Assembly: GCA_951217055.1 (NCBI GenBank)
Contig: OX578285.1
Coordinates: 56,827,102-56,891,101, forward strand
Length of the DNA: 64,000 nucleotides
Origin: Gerris lacustris
Lineage: Eukaryota; Arthropoda; Insecta; Hemiptera; Gerridae
Reading direction: 5' to 3'
Shown here: piece after piece, positions 12,960 through 25,954 of the stretch
Layout: every line of letters starts with the position of its first letter
How positions within the stretch are numbered: position 1 is the stretch's first letter
The notes under the pieces: generated by a model
Seen by the model: the letters and a program-made list of their open reading frames with translations, nothing else
The model's database searches: none
What the model was told of the DNA's origin: nothing
Made by a program: the position numbers and the translations under genes

Positions 12960-13250
12960 AGAAATAAATAAAAAAAAAAAAAAAAAAAAACTTGCATATG
13001 AGTCTGCAAGTCAGGGAGACATTATCATGTAACGCTTTTTGGTGTCGTTTTTTGGTAACGCTTGTGCAACGCTTTTTGGTGTCGTTTTTTGATAACGCTT
13101 GAGTAACGCTTTTTTGTATCGTGTTTTTTTTGGTAACACTTTTCGAGTTTATGTGCCAAAGTAAAGACATGAAAATTCGAGCGTGCAGATTCTTGTGTTT
13201 GTAAATTAGGAATTAAATCGAACATTATGTAGTGCACGAAGAAAGACAGT
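12960..13250. repeat. Irregular tandem repeat of GTAACGCTTTTTGGTGTCG
   Basis: Three to four units of about 40 bp at 13025-13145. The flank TTTTCGAGTTTATG..CAAAG.AAGACATGAAAATT recurs after GTAACGTTTTTCGAG at 13655-13710, so the repeat seems split by the GC-rich segment between them. Confidence 0.6.
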
Positions 13251-13404
13251 ACTTTTCCAGTTTATTAAGAAGTCATCTTTTAGCTTCTTCACCCATATTT
13301 TTATAATAAATGCAAAATATTATAGTATAACAAAAATAAAAAATAATAATGTAAAAAAATAAGGGTTATGGCGTGTTTCCGATGAAAATCGGAGCAGTAG
13401 AACA

Positions 13405-13615
13405 GAAGTTGTAGTTGGGGGGGGGGGGGCGCCGCTGGGGCGCGCGAGGGACTACTGGAGTAGTAACGAGAAGCGAAGAGCGGAAGTCGGGGTGCAGAGC
13501 CAGTTACGCTCAAGGTGAAGGTGTAGGCCCTACGATGACAAGCCCGCGGGGGGAAGGCTCTCTCTACAACCTCTACTCTAGACAATACGTACTACCTCCT
13601 GCCTCTTTCTAACTC
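13405..13615. other. GC-rich island of about 200 bp, unidentified
   Basis: Sharp compositional change in an otherwise AT-rich intron. It begins with a run of G, then GCGCCGCTGGGGCGCGCGAG, and includes CCCGCGGGGGGAAGG. Open in both directions for 65-94 codons, but without recognisable protein similarity. Probably part of an inserted element. Confidence 0.5.
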
Positions 13616-15160
13616 CCTGTTACAAGTGTAACGCTTTTTGGGCCCGATTTTTAGTAACGTTTTTCGAGTTTATGAGTAGCCAAGACATAAAAATTTCAAC
13701 AAATTTCGATTATAAAATCCCACCAGCTATGAAGTAAAAGAATAACTTTTAAGCTGTTTGTCGGTTGTATTCTGCGCAGGCGTGAAATGGAGGATTCCCC
13801 TCCTCCACCAACACTGGGTATAAAATGTTCTCTCAGGGTGCTAACCACTGTAAAGAATGACACGAAGTCCTCAATTTTATATTTTATTTAATGGAATTCT
13901 GAATTTTCCGTTAAAGGGTCGATAACTATGCAGCTGTATTAGACGTCATGTTTTCTAGCTACCCCTAAAGCTATTATAATATACTTATTACTTACTACTA
14001 TTACTTTACTACTACTACTTTACTACTTTACTATTACTTACTACTTACTTTATTTAATTATAAGTAAAATTAATTATTTCAAGTTTATTACAAAAAAGCA
14101 AGGAAATTTGGTAACTTAATAGCATTTTAATGTTGCAGTAAATAAAATGACTAAAGCTGGTATTAGGCATCCGAATGCTGGTTATTTTTTATGCTTTTAT
14201 TTTTTATATTTATATGGGGAATGATGGCGAATCACCACCATGGTGGGGTGAAGCAAAAACATGGTCGGGGCACGATGAGGTATTGTCTAATGGGGTTTTA
14301 ATTCATTCACATTAAAACGTGCGGGGGCCGAGTGTGAATGTGAATCAGCCTTTATAGCAATGAAAATTATATAAAGCATCTATTACTTCCTTGTTTTAAG
14401 AATATGAAAGATATCTTTTTAATATTTTCTATAAAATCTTAGTTCAAAACAACTGACTAACATAATAATATTTTCTGCGAAATCTCGAAAAAAATATCTT
14501 AGAGTATAATAATGTTAATTTTTATTTTTGGTAACGAAAATTTGGAATGCTGAGTTTATGATTTAATTTAAGACAGAGGTCCTCGACGACTTTCACTCCT
14601 TATTTTGGAATCACAATCTTAATAAATTTCAAGATCACCATCTCCTTGACTAGAAAATATATATTTAGAACTTTAAAGAAAGACATTTTTTCCCTCCCCT
14701 CAGGTAATTTCAGCTAAAACACTAAATTTTTTTGATATTTACGACAATTCGCCGCGGCCTACTTTATTATTTGGAAAAGATCCCATTCTTCTATAAAACA
14801 GTCCTTCGAAGAAATTCCCTAAATGACAAACTGCAGCCTTTTTTAACAACTCTTTAGTCTTTCAACTGTGTTTTCATTTTCGCATTAAATCGCATTAGAA
14901 AATATTTTCATTTACGTCTTTTCTTATGCAAAATAACAAATCGCTGTTTACTCCTGATATTATAAATTGCAAAAGAGAATTTTTTTTATTTCTATTGTGT
15001 TTTGCACAAAACTTTATAATTTGTTTCAATTAAATAAAAAAAGATGTGCCTCAAAGATAAATTATTGTGTTACAATTTAGAAATTATTACAGGACAGCTA
15101 TTTTCTAATTTCTACGAAATCTTTTCTCAAAGTAAGCAACATTGCTATATTGGATTATCT

Positions 15161-15631
15161 TTTTAGGGTCCGTAGGCAAAACCAAGGACCCTTATATTTT
15201 CCTGCGTGTGTCTGTCCGTCCGTCCGGTCGCCTTATCTTTCTCTCGGCTACACCTTTTGTCCGATCACTTTGAAATTTGGCATGTATGTGTCTTGTACCT
15301 ACCCACATATTTTAAAAATATAGCGACTTAAAAAAAATTAGGGTAAAATACTTAAGGGTTAAATTATTTTTATTGTTTTTCGACACCATGAGGGGTATCA
15401 CATGAAAGGGTACGTCGAGCTGATTACAAAAATATATAATTCTTTGGTTATAACATTGATAGGGCGAGCGTAGGCCAGTTTGAAGTGGGTGTGATACGTG
15501 CCCCCCCCCCCTCTATCTCTCTTATGTTATGTGCAAAAAATCTGGAAAAATTCCTGAACATTCTTCGACCAAAATTAAAGATACCACTTTTTGGAAATTT
15601 CGAAAAAAATATTATTTTATTTTTTATTGAC
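15161..15631 (+). mobile_element. Interrupted repeat element, first half
   Basis: Inverted copy of 20576-21044: starts TTTTAGGGTCCGTAGGCAAA and contains CTGTCCGTCCGTCC. Its continuation resumes at about 17334, so roughly 1.7 kb of younger repeats sits inside it. Confidence 0.75.
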
Positions 15632-16275
15632 AATAGTTATTTATGCACCTAGGGAGTAAAGTAAGCCATTATTCCCTGAGCGAAAAAAGTTGGTTCTTGA
15701 GGCGAAGCCGAAGGAACCATGGTCCCTAAATCCCGAGGCGAAGCCGAGGGAATTAGACTCTTTAATTCCCGAGGCGCAGCCGAGGGAGATAATTATCGCG
15801 AGAGGAATAATGGCACTTTACTCACGAGGTACATACAATATTTTATCTCCAGTAGGAAGAAAATACACATTTTCGTCCATAGCACAATTTTTATTTATTA
15901 ATTTAATAAATAACAATAATTATTAGAACTTTTAATAGCAGATATAAGAGATTCAATATTAAAAACAAATAAGAATTGGAATTAAACTTAAATAGAAGGT
16001 TATTTAGATGCAGGTTATAATGTTGTAAACAAAGATAAACATGGTCAAAAAAGCGCAGTGCATGCCGCCAACCTGATTTCAAAAACTTCATTACATTAGC
16101 CATACATTTTCTACTATTTATAAAATAATTAAGTTGCAATCTTACTTTTTTGCCCTACTTTACTTTTTCGCCCTACTTTTACTTTTTCTCCCTACTTTTT
16201 GAGTTCAGGGATGAAAAGACCTGTTTTAGTCCCTCTAAACTAATTCAAAATCATAACTTTTTTCTCTACTGGAGA
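15632..16275 (+). mobile_element. Repeat element with GAGGCGAAGCCGAGGGAA units, copy 1
   Basis: Homologous in inverted orientation to 28674-29345. It starts near GCACCTAGGGAGTAAAGTAA and ends near CTCTACTGGAGATA. It contains three short GC-rich units of the type CCCGAGGCGAAGCCGAGGG. It interrupts the element at 15161. No transposase frame. Confidence 0.7.
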
Positions 16276-16279
16276 TATT

Positions 16280-16800
16280 TTTAGGTTTCTGTACAAAGTA
16301 AAAAAAGAAACCTTATACAACGGCTCTGTCTGTCTGTCCGTTGGTGTCTGTCCGTTGCTTGTTTCAATTCATAAACTAGTATAGCTAGGAACATGAAATT
16401 CGGTACACATTTTGGATTTTTCACACTTAATATTTTCAAGATGGCGGCCAATATGGCGGGCAACTAAAAAAAAAGTTTTTAGCACCATGACATGTTATAT
16501 ATTATCTAGTTAAAGGTCTTGAAATGAAGAAAAAGAATATGCAATTATTAAAATTTTACACATAAAAATTTCAAGATGGCGGCCAATATGGCGCGGCGGG
16601 TGAATAAAAACAAGTTTTTAGTAACTATGACATGTTATATATCAATTTAAAGGTCTTAAATTGTAGAAAAAGAATATGCAATTATTAAAATTTTCAAGAT
16701 GGCGGCCAATATGGCTGGTGACAAAACATTGTTTTAGTTACCATAACATGTTATACATCAATTTAAAGGTCTTGAAGAGTAGAAAAATAATATTACTATT
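16280..16800 (+). repeat. Three degenerate tandem units with ATGGCGGCCAATATGG
   Basis: After a CTGTCTGTCTGTCCG leader, units of about 110-130 bp carry TCAAGATGGCGGCCAATATG, CATGTTATATAT and TTAAAGGTCTTGAA. Non-coding. Confidence 0.7.
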
Positions 16801-16842
16801 AAAATTAGTCATATTCGTATTGTATTACCCTTTAATCTAATT

Positions 16843-17236
16843 TATTCTTCAGTCTTCCATAGGTCTATAGGGTATTAATAAATTTTATTGCTACTCCATG
16901 TCTGGCTATATTTCACCTCCTTTGAGGCATCCTCAGGCCTAAAAGAAGATTTTAAATTTATTTATCTACATCATCATTCACATTAACAAATATTTACATG
17001 AACACTTTGTATTATTACTTCAACCCAACATAATTATATGTTAAATTTTGTTGGATTGAAGTAATAATACAAAGTGTTTATGTAAATATTTGTTAATGTG
17101 AATGATGATGTAGATAAATAAATTTAAAATCTTCTTTTAGGCCTGAGGATGCCTCAAAGGAGGTGAAATATAGCCAGACATGGAGTAGCAATAAAATTTA
17201 TTAATACCCTATAGACCTATGGAAGACTAAAGAATT
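16843..17236. mobile_element. Fold-back element, about 190-bp arms
   Basis: 16843-17035 and 17044-17236 are almost perfect inverted repeats around an AT loop. The arms contain GGCCTGAGGATGCCTC followed by GAGGTGAAATATAGCC, a motif echoed near 19570. Confidence 0.9.
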
Positions 17237-17319
17237 AAAATTAGTGTAATTATATTACACATAATTATTTTAACTTTAATGTACAGAAACCGGCGATTAT
17301 CGCCCCACGTACTTACGTG

Positions 17320-17560
17320 AAGCGCGCCTTACTTGGTTGTAGTCCGGTTCAGTGGCAACAAAATACTTAATAAGAAGTTTGTTTATGTGTTTTGAGAATA
17401 TCAGACCATAGGATAGTTCAAAGTAAGCTTTTTAGCATTTTTAAAAAACACTGTTTATACACTTTACGCAGTTAAAAACACTATACAGTATGGCCTACGG
17501 ACCCTCGCTGTGAGCTGACTACCACACACTTGACCTGTTTATTGTTTACTAACAAAGACG
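17320..17560 (+). mobile_element. Interrupted repeat element, second half
   Basis: Inverted copy of 20330-20530 (GGTTGTAGTCCGGTTCAGTG through CACACTTGACCTGTTTATT). It completes the element begun at 15161. Confidence 0.7.
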
Positions 17561-18353
17561 TTTTAATTCTTTACCGTAATTATCTACCAGCGTACATATC
17601 TATTAGTGCGTAAATACCACATACAGTTTTTTTTTTAAATGGACAATAATTTATAATCTCTATACTCCACTTATGCAACAATATTGTTGAATCGTAAAAA
17701 GTAACTCAAAAGTGTGCTTAAAATTATATTTGTACAAGAAGTAAATATAATGCAAATGGATGTTTTACAGTTTTATTTTGCCAATTTTAAGCAAGGTTTC
17801 CACTTTTTACACTCCCACACATACTACTGTGATTAAATGTTATTTACACGGTACTTTGTGCCTTAATTTAAGTACAGACACAAAAATTATTGCTAATGCT
17901 GCCAAAAAAAGTGTAATTTAGTTCTTAATGTAGGTATTTGTTTTGTACTGCTTGCATTTTACGTAATATTTCAAGTATTGATGAATCGTCATTAATTTGA
18001 AAGCTAAAATTAATGTCTACGATGCCTAGATACCAATTAGTAAAAAGGAAGAGTGGAAGGCAAATAAATATGTTCTGAAGGAGGCAATAAAATCTCGGCT
18101 AATAGATTGATGAGTGGATTTGGTGTTCACGTTCACGAGTGAAGCTCAGACAATTTTAAACTAAAAGCGAGGTTCCAAGGCCCACCTTGAGATAGCACCA
18201 CAGGTAAAAAGGCCAAAACGTAGACTTCGACTATTAGGGGTTCAGGAATCGACAAGAGCTTACACAGTCTGGTCATAGAAATACGGATACACGGACCATA
18301 TATTTCGGAAAAGGAAAATCTTTTTGAAAATTTTACAAAGCAAATACACCTAG

Positions 18354-18907
18354 AGGTCGACCAAGAAGTCATGGAAATGTGAGGAGTGCGCTAGTGTTGT
18401 CATGTACAGTCAGTTTTTGATATAATAGACCACGGTCAAAAAACACAGTGTTGTTCTTTTGTTATTAATAATTTTATTTTTGATAACTTCTATATTTTTT
18501 TAATATTTTATGCAAAAGGCAACACTGTACCTGATAAGAAATCACTAATAATGTACGATAATATCTTTATATTATTATTCATAATACTATTCTTTCAATT
18601 TAAATCGATTTTCTTCTTTCATAATCTATTATTTCTTCCTCTTTATTTCTGAGTTATTTGGATTTAGGACAGGTGTGACTATAATTCGTATTGTATAAAA
18701 ACAAACAAAACAGGAAACCTAACAGATTGGAAACCTTCTTGTTGTTGTTATTCGTGAGATTTGACGTAACTGCGCATGTCATACAAACTAGAAATGGGTA
18801 TTGTCTTAGCACCCGACTGTACTGACTTCGGCACTACTCGGAAGTTCCGATTTTAAACGAAGTTAAGCTTTCCGTTTCTCCCGTGTTCATGACTTCTTGG
18901 TCGACCT
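18354..18907. mobile_element. MITE with AGGTCGACCAAGAAGTCATG ends, copy 1
   Basis: 20-bp terminal inverted repeats flanked on both sides by CTAG (18350-18353 and 18908-18911). Length is 554 bp. The second copy at 51705-53359 is flanked by TTAA, so both target duplications are 4-bp palindromes. No transposase. Confidence 0.85.
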
Positions 18908-19671
18908 CTAGTATATATTATAATTCTTGGTTGAAATATACGATAATATCACGTTCATGAGCTAAAACAAAGTTTTAAAATATCTAATTTAATGAAAACT
19001 CTTTCATAAAATTACATTTTAATGGTTATACGTTAGCTGGTAACATTAAAAAACAAAAATCGTTAATAAAACGTATTGTTAATTGGAACGAGCGTAATGA
19101 GTTAATTTCAGAGACTTGGGCTTTGAAAAGTTGGTATATTTGTTTGTCTTTTGTCTCACGATAACTGGCCTAAAAATGGCCTACTTTAAATTTTTGTAAA
19201 CAATTATGTACACTTTTCTATACTATATTATTCAATTTTTCATTTTGTTAATACAAGGAGCGATATTTTTTTTATTTTTTTTACCCTTTCTATTTTGTTA
19301 CCAAGTCTTAAGGTCATTTAAAGTCATGGAGACTGATAAACTTGTCAGTGGTTAGTCGGTTTTTCTCCCATCGTCATAACGGTTTAAACCACATACGTGG
19401 TCTAAATATATTTTTATACAACTTTCATTATATAACGCACTTTAACTCCTTATGATAGGTAAGAAGTACTCTTTTCTAATTTTTGTGATAGTTAATATTA
19501 ATGTTAAAACTAGAATTTATTATATATTTGGTAAATAACTTAGTTTTTCGATGTTTTTAGGCATGAATATGCCCCGGAGAGGGACGAAATATAGCCATAT
19601 TTCTGAAGCATGATGCTCTGCGTCTGAATTAATCCTTACCCTTCAACGACCCACAATAAAAATATATGCAG

Positions 19672-20272
19672 ATATATTCAGTTTTCAATACAATAAAAAT
19701 ACTACTTTAGTGTGTAAAATACAATAAACAAAAAAATCGCAAATTAAACGAAATGATCTTAATTCTGTTTATTTCACTTATTTAGGTTAGTTGAATGCAT
19801 TTACTGATCAAAAGCCAAATCAAAGAAATCAAACTAACGATGTTCCCGAATGGAATGGAACAAAGGTTTGACTTTTGATCAGTAAATGCATTCAACTAAC
19901 CTTAATAAGTGAAAAACAAAGTGAAATAAACAGAATAAAGTTCATTTTTTTTTTTTTTTTTAGATTTAGTACTTATACATACTTATATATATTTGTTATA
20001 TTGAAAACTCAATTTCTGTCAATTCTCAACCGATTTTGTTGATGCAAGGCCCATTTTTCTTCAAAAGCAATCTAATTTTAGAAAAAAATATAGGTTACCA
20101 TTTAAGATTACAAAGTTGAGAGAGATACCGTCGAAACTATGAGATAAAAATAATTTTGGAAATTATATTATAAAACTACGTAAAAATCCAAGGTGAGTTA
20201 CCATATACATTTTTCTCTATCTTCAAAAATAAAAGAGATAACAGGGTGAGCCAGTTTATCGCGGCCACCCTG
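19672..20272. mobile_element. Truncated copy of the CAGGGTGGCC TIR element
   Basis: Matches the complete element at 40282-41222 from the interior to the right terminus (..GGCCACCCTG then TA). The left terminal repeat is missing. Confidence 0.75.
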
Positions 20273-20329
20273 TACATATAGAAAGAATATAGTAACTTCG
20301 TTTATGACAGAGGTAGGCCAACAAATTAA

Positions 20330-21044
20330 ATAAACAGGTCAAGTGTGTGCTAGTCAGCACACAGCGAGGGTTCGTAGGCAACCCTGTATGGTTTAAGTAG
20401 TACCCTATTGCTGGTGTTTTTTAAAATGCTAAAAAAAATACTTTGAACTATCCTATGGGACTGATATTCTCAAAACACATAAACAAACTTCTGATAAAGT
20501 ATTGTTTTGCCACTGAACCGAACTACAACCATATAAATACATCGAAAAGACCATAATGATAAAAAACGTATTTTGTCAATAAAAAATAATATAATATTTT
20601 TTTTCGAAATTTCCAAAAAGAGTTATCTTTACTTTTGGTCGAAGAATGTTCAGGGATTTTTTCAGATTTTTTGCACTTCACATAAGCGAGATAGAGGGGG
20701 GGGGGGGGCACGTTTCACACCCACTTCAAACTTGCCTACGCTCGCCCTATCTAAGTTATATCCAAAGAATTATATATTTTTGTAATCAGCTCGACGTACC
20801 CTTTCATATGATACCCCTCACGGTGTCGAAAAAAACAAAAACAATTATAACTTTAAAGTTTTTTTACCCTACTTTTTTTAAGTCGCTATATTTTTAAAAT
20901 ATGTGGGCAGGTACAAGACCCATACATGCCAAATTTCAAAGTGATCGGACGAAAGGTGTAACCGTGAGAGCACGCGAGAGGACGGACGGACAGACACACG
21001 CAGGAAAATATAAGGGTCCTTGGTTTTGCCTACGGACCCTAAAA
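20330..21044 (-). mobile_element. Uninterrupted copy of the GGGTCCGTAGGCAAA repeat element
   Basis: Contains in one piece the sequences found at 15161-15631 and 17320-17560 in the opposite orientation, and so shows the state before the nested insertion. It lies about 60 bp from the truncated TIR element on its left. Confidence 0.75.
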
Positions 21045-21639
21045 ACACTTTTGTAAAACTACGTAAATCTTGACGAATATCAGCACAAATATATACCTTT
21101 CTCATCTCGAAAGAATTGGTCTTAATTTAATAAGTTTAATAGATTATTGTAATACACTTTTTTTTTTTTTCGTTTATAGCACCCTTATTATTTATCTTAT
21201 TTTAAAAATGCAAATTACGCTGGGATATTTTAAGATGATAAGAAAGTTGCTCAAGCAGAATTATTTTTGTAACAGTCAAATAAAGTTTCGAAATTGAGGT
21301 TGAGATTGAAGAGGATATAGAAAAAAATAAAAAAATCCACTAGAGGAAGACATCCAATTTCCTAAAGTTAATTTTTCTGTGCCTCCTCCAAACGTTTTCT
21401 AAAGCTAAATATAAATCAAAACCTTATAACATGCCCGATTTCCCGTCCCTTCATGTTTTTATAGCACCCCTGACATGCACAAGGGTTAATTCCTATGACA
21501 AAATTTTGTAACAGCTTCCTCAATTACATTTTTTTATTTCGCACGTCCAAGAAACAAAAATTACTTTCGCGTTTATCACATTTTCTTTGCCTACTCTTTC
21601 ATTTACTTTACGATGACTTTCATATTTTACGATTTTGGT

Positions 21640-22190
21640 AGTATTCATACTACGGAACGATTAAATTTTAATTTAAATCAAATTATAATTATTATTAACT
21701 ACGGGAAACAGACAGAGAAAAATAGACTCCAGCGCGGGGATTTGAACAACCGGCCTCTATATTTCCAGTATAGTGCTCTAACCAACTAAGCTACGCAGGA
21801 GAATGAATTTCTCTGACGTTAATGATACCTTGACCCGAATTTAAAGCTTTCAATTTTTCCACAAGTCTGAGAAGTCAACATTAATGACAAAGAACTCGAC
21901 CGAGAAATAACGCTTATAATTATAAAGTACCCAATTAGTACCTGTACCTCGTACAATCAATTAGAAATTCATATTTTACGATTTTGATTGTATTCATACT
22001 ACGGAACGATTAAATTTTAATTTAAATCAAATTATAATTAGTATTAACTACGGGAAACAGACAGAGAAAAATAGACTCCAGCGCGGGGATTTGAACCACC
22101 GGCCTCTATATTTCCAGTATAGAGGCCGGTGGTTCAAATCTCTGTCTGTTTCCCGTAGTTAATAATAATAATAATTTGATTTACGATAAC
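21640..22190. mobile_element. Degraded relative of the tRNA-bearing fold-back element
   Basis: Two direct copies of the outer arm (CATACTACGGAACGATTAAA onward, from about 21648 and 21999). The first carries a complete tRNA-like module; the second is cut short by an inverted junction near 22113. Confidence 0.75.
21727..21800 (-). ncRNA. tRNA-like module, apparent anticodon GGA
   Basis: Same cloverleaf as at 5110, with a longer D loop (GCTTAGTTGGTTAGAGC) and acceptor TCCTGCG/CGCTGGA with one mismatch. The anticodon loop CTGGAAA is unchanged although other positions differ. Class I variable loop; considered tRNA-derived. Confidence 0.55.
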
Positions 22191-22712
22191 TTTTAAATAA
22201 GGTAGTTTATTATCTCGGGTACTATTATATAATATTTAAAAATGTTTTAGTACTATTTTAGAGTTTAGCACAAATTGAATTTGAGTTTAAAATCTGACCT
22301 TTAGAACCTGTCATATTTGGCCAATTCATTTTCATCTAATTTTAAGAAAGGATCATAGCACATTTTAAACTTTCGACTCTATGCTCTAAATAAGCGCATA
22401 TAATGAAATTCACTTAAGCGTAAATACGGTGTTAGGTAATGTTGAGTCTGTTAGGAGATTGGGTGGCTAAATGTTCCATGTGATGGATTGTCACTATCTT
22501 TATTGGTAGTACTTGAGTTTTAGCCAAGGTAAACAGTAATAATTCTTCCCTCAGCTTATTCAAAGGTCTCAATTACTCCGCTCCAGCATGCCCGCGTTTC
22601 CTAGCGTCACTGAATTCATAAAGTTATATTTTTTGTAGTTTTTCATCCTCACAGAGTAGCATCATGGTAAAATCATTGATTTTAATCATTTCTCAATCCA
22701 TCTTTGCCTTAA

Positions 22713-22833
22713 GGCCCCCATACACAGTCAAAATGTTTACGCAAACATTTTGGGCTGTTTGATGTTTGACGTGTATGGCCTAAATTTGCCTGACATCAGG
22801 TTTGCGCAAAATGTTTGATCGTGTATGGGGGCC
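22713..22833. mobile_element. Short MITE, GGCCCCCATACAC ends
   Basis: Terminal repeats GGCCCCCATACAC and GTGTATGGGGGCC; TTAA on the left (22709-22712), degenerate T-run on the right. An internal AAAATGTTT.CGCAAACATTTT motif is also inverted. Related termini occur at 37415-37817. TTAA suggests piggyBac-type mobilisation. Confidence 0.75.
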
Positions 22834-24257
22834 TTTTTTATACAAGAAAATCTTCTTTGGTATATAATTCGTCCGTCTTTACATACTTCCAACGTTTCTT
22901 GAACTAGCGCAGTCGAGTAATTTAAGAATAACTTTAAATTTAGAATAACTTTTTTTTTACTTTAATTTTTTCTTTTAATCGTTTATATTCTTCATTTGTC
23001 AAAAAAACAAGTTTCGAAAAGGAATGTATCTACTTTATATATTTTATATATTATGAGTAAAACTTCAATTCAGATTAAAATAATAAGAAATAACTTCACG
23101 CAAATATTCTCTGGTAATTGCTTCATAAATAAAAAAGAATCTCTGAAAATATGTTTAGATAATAAAACGTCTGATTTAATAAAAATATTAAGGAGACATT
23201 TATTTTACACCTTAAATCACTCTATATATTTATATCGAAAAAACACAATAAGGTATCGTAAGGATTCGCTTCAAAACAATAATTGCGTCAAGGATGTAAT
23301 TAAATTTAGAATCAAGGTTAATTAAAAAATTATAGACCTGTCTCAAAAACGATTTATCTTTTTTCGCCAATTCGACTTCCGATCTTGATTTACGGTAGGG
23401 TCTTAAAGAGTTGGCATTTTAATTATAATATTCTTTATTTTATTTGATTACTACATTTTATCGGTGTCACTTTTCTCTACTGCCGGTATTAAATAATAGA
23501 TGGGATTTTTATAAAACCGCGCCAAGAATATATCCCGCCAAAAAAATTTCGGCGCCGACAAAAGACACGTGAAGACTTTATAACCCTTGCACGCTGGACC
23601 TGTTCCAAAGTTCGAACCATTTTTCAAACGATGTTATAGAAGATTTGACAGTTTGTGACCGATCTTACTACCACATACATTATATGTGTTGGAGATGAAA
23701 CGTTTATAGCCTGAGTACTATTCAATATCGAACGTTACCGATAAAGCTACGGTAGCATTCGATTCAGTTCGTTGACCGTTGACCGCTTTCGAGGTTTATA
23801 TTACCTTATTATTAACCTTCTCCTAAAGCTAAGATTTTAAAATTTACAGCTGATATCTGTCTGCAGATATTTATTAACTGTCTACCATCGAGTATAGAAA
23901 TATTTATGCTTTTTCTTTTTCATTTCATACTCCCTAGAGGTCCTACGTTATAGAAAAGAAGAGACAGAGAAAAGAAAACAAAAAAAAAAAAACAATAACC
24001 TTTTTTAACAGCACGGTAGCCAAAAAAGTCCCCGGAACTCACCAGTCAACAGTTTTTTCTTGTTTGTTTTATATAACATCTCCAAAATAAATATAAAAAA
24101 GCAGATAAGTTGGTATTCCAACAAAAATATCTAACGTCTAAAAGAAAAAAAAATATGTGTGAGACTCTCACGCATTGGAAGTGAAACTTCAGTTCTAGAA
24201 ACAGAATAAACATATGAAATATGTGTAGGAAATAGCACAATGCATATTAAGTAATGC

Positions 24258-24845
24258 ATATTATATAAATCATTTATTTAATACGGAACATATACATATT
24301 TAAAAACAAGTGTTAATAATGCCGCCACATTCAGATAACTTATCAAAGAAACATAATTTCAATTAATAAAATATTTTCATAAAATGTTAGCGAAGAATGA
24401 AGAAAAACATGAAAACAATATCAATATAATATATTATAAGGTATAATTATAATATATTAATATAATATATGAGGGTATTATTATAACAATTAATATAATA
24501 TATTATATATTAATTGTTATAATAATTCCCTTATATTTCAATTCTGTGTTCAGATTTGGTATATAAGGTGTAGCGCAGCGTAGTGGTAGCGCTCTTAGCT
24601 CTCATTCCGGGGAACCGAGGTTCGAGACTCGTACAGAGGGAAGATTTTTTACACGTAATTTAACTGCCGGGCCTAAGTTGGCAGTTGATTAAAATATCTA
24701 TACAGGCGAGTCTTAAAACAAAAACTTGCCATTTCGTTAATTTCACATAAAAATTTTTTCACTTAGACTAGTCTGGAAACGCGAACTTCGTTTCCCGACG
24801 TCAATTTCGGTCAAGCAAATTTACTCTACAGCGGCTAAACAAGTT
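24258..24845 (+). mobile_element. tRNA-containing dispersed repeat, copy 2
   Basis: Homologue of 7558-8050. The tRNA-like segment is at 24568-24641, with A-box-like TAGCGCAGCGTAGTGG and B box GGTTCGAGACTCG. An AT-rich expansion (24420-24540) distinguishes it from copy 1. Confidence 0.65.
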
Positions 24846-24956
24846 TCACTTCTAGAATTTCCGAAAAAATATAATTATACCTAAATAATATGCATTAAAA
24901 ATTCAGTTTATTTTTTATAATTTAACTGTTATTATTGTTTTTCCGTTTAACATATT

Positions 24957-25954
24957 TGGGTGGTTCTCAGACTACAGGCAATTTTCCTGTCCACACTCTT
25001 CAAATTGCACATAGTGCTAGAATTTTATTTTATTTTTTAGATAAATTATTTCTACCATAAATATGCAAGTTAAAATTAAATATAAATATGCTTTAACAAC
25101 GTTTTTAATAATATTCGCCTATAAAAATATGTTAAGAAGTGGTAAAACTGTAACTACCGTGGTTTTTAAAAATGAATAAGACCCACGGTAATTACAACTA
25201 TTTAAAGACATGGTAATTACATTTCAAAATTGTAAGTAAATTATTTACTTTAAAAATGTCTTTATAAAATATATTGTTGACATAATGTAAACAGGCAGTA
25301 TTATGCTAATAAATCCCAGGAACAAAATCGTTCACAAACAATTATAACCTGTGTTATAAACAACCATGGTAATTTCAATTAAAAAGGTACGTACCAGAAC
25401 ACGTTATTTCTTTTGATGGTAGAAGCAGACTCACCTTGAATAACATGAAACTCACTGCCTTTTATTATCAGCAGGCATGCCAAAAGACTTTCGATGAGGG
25501 AGAAAAAAAAAATTCCTTACACTAAATTTCTGTACGATTTGTTTTTATTTCGAGCATGGTAATGACAAATAACAAAAGGACACAAGTCAAAATGCTCTGA
25601 AAATGAATACAATAATTTTTTTTAATTAAATATTGCGTTTTATTAACTATTCACTAGTATTGAATGCATGTATTTATAACTTTTATCCATACACTTATTT
25701 AAGGTAAATATATTAACAAAAAAATGTTAAAATCCTATTTCTGGACTTCCATGGTAATTACAGTTTTACCACTTCTTAACATATTTTTATAGGCGAATAT
25801 TATTAAAAACGTTGTTAAAGCATATTTACATTTAATTTTAACTTGCATATTTATGGTTGAAATAATTTATCTAAAAAATAAAATAAAATTATAGCACTAT
25901 GTGCAATTTGAAGAGTGTGGACATGAAAATTGCCTGTAGTCTGAGAACCACCCA
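24957..25954. mobile_element. TIR element of about 1 kb, GGGTGGTTCTCAGACTACAG ends
   Basis: Terminal inverted repeats of about 215 bp; ATTT on both sides may be the target duplication. The motif CATGGTAATTACA or a close variant recurs about six times inside in both orientations, like sub-terminal transposase sites. No transposase frame. Confidence 0.8.

Noticed and set aside
18820..18907. 5S rRNA box A-like sequence (CGAAGTTAAGC) in the MITE end
   Set aside because: Only about 11 bases match, and the rest of the 5S promoter is missing; probably coincidence.
22996..23325. 109-codon plus-strand frame
   Set aside because: AT-rich, Lys/Asn/Ile-rich composition expected by chance; no motif, splice or promoter evidence.
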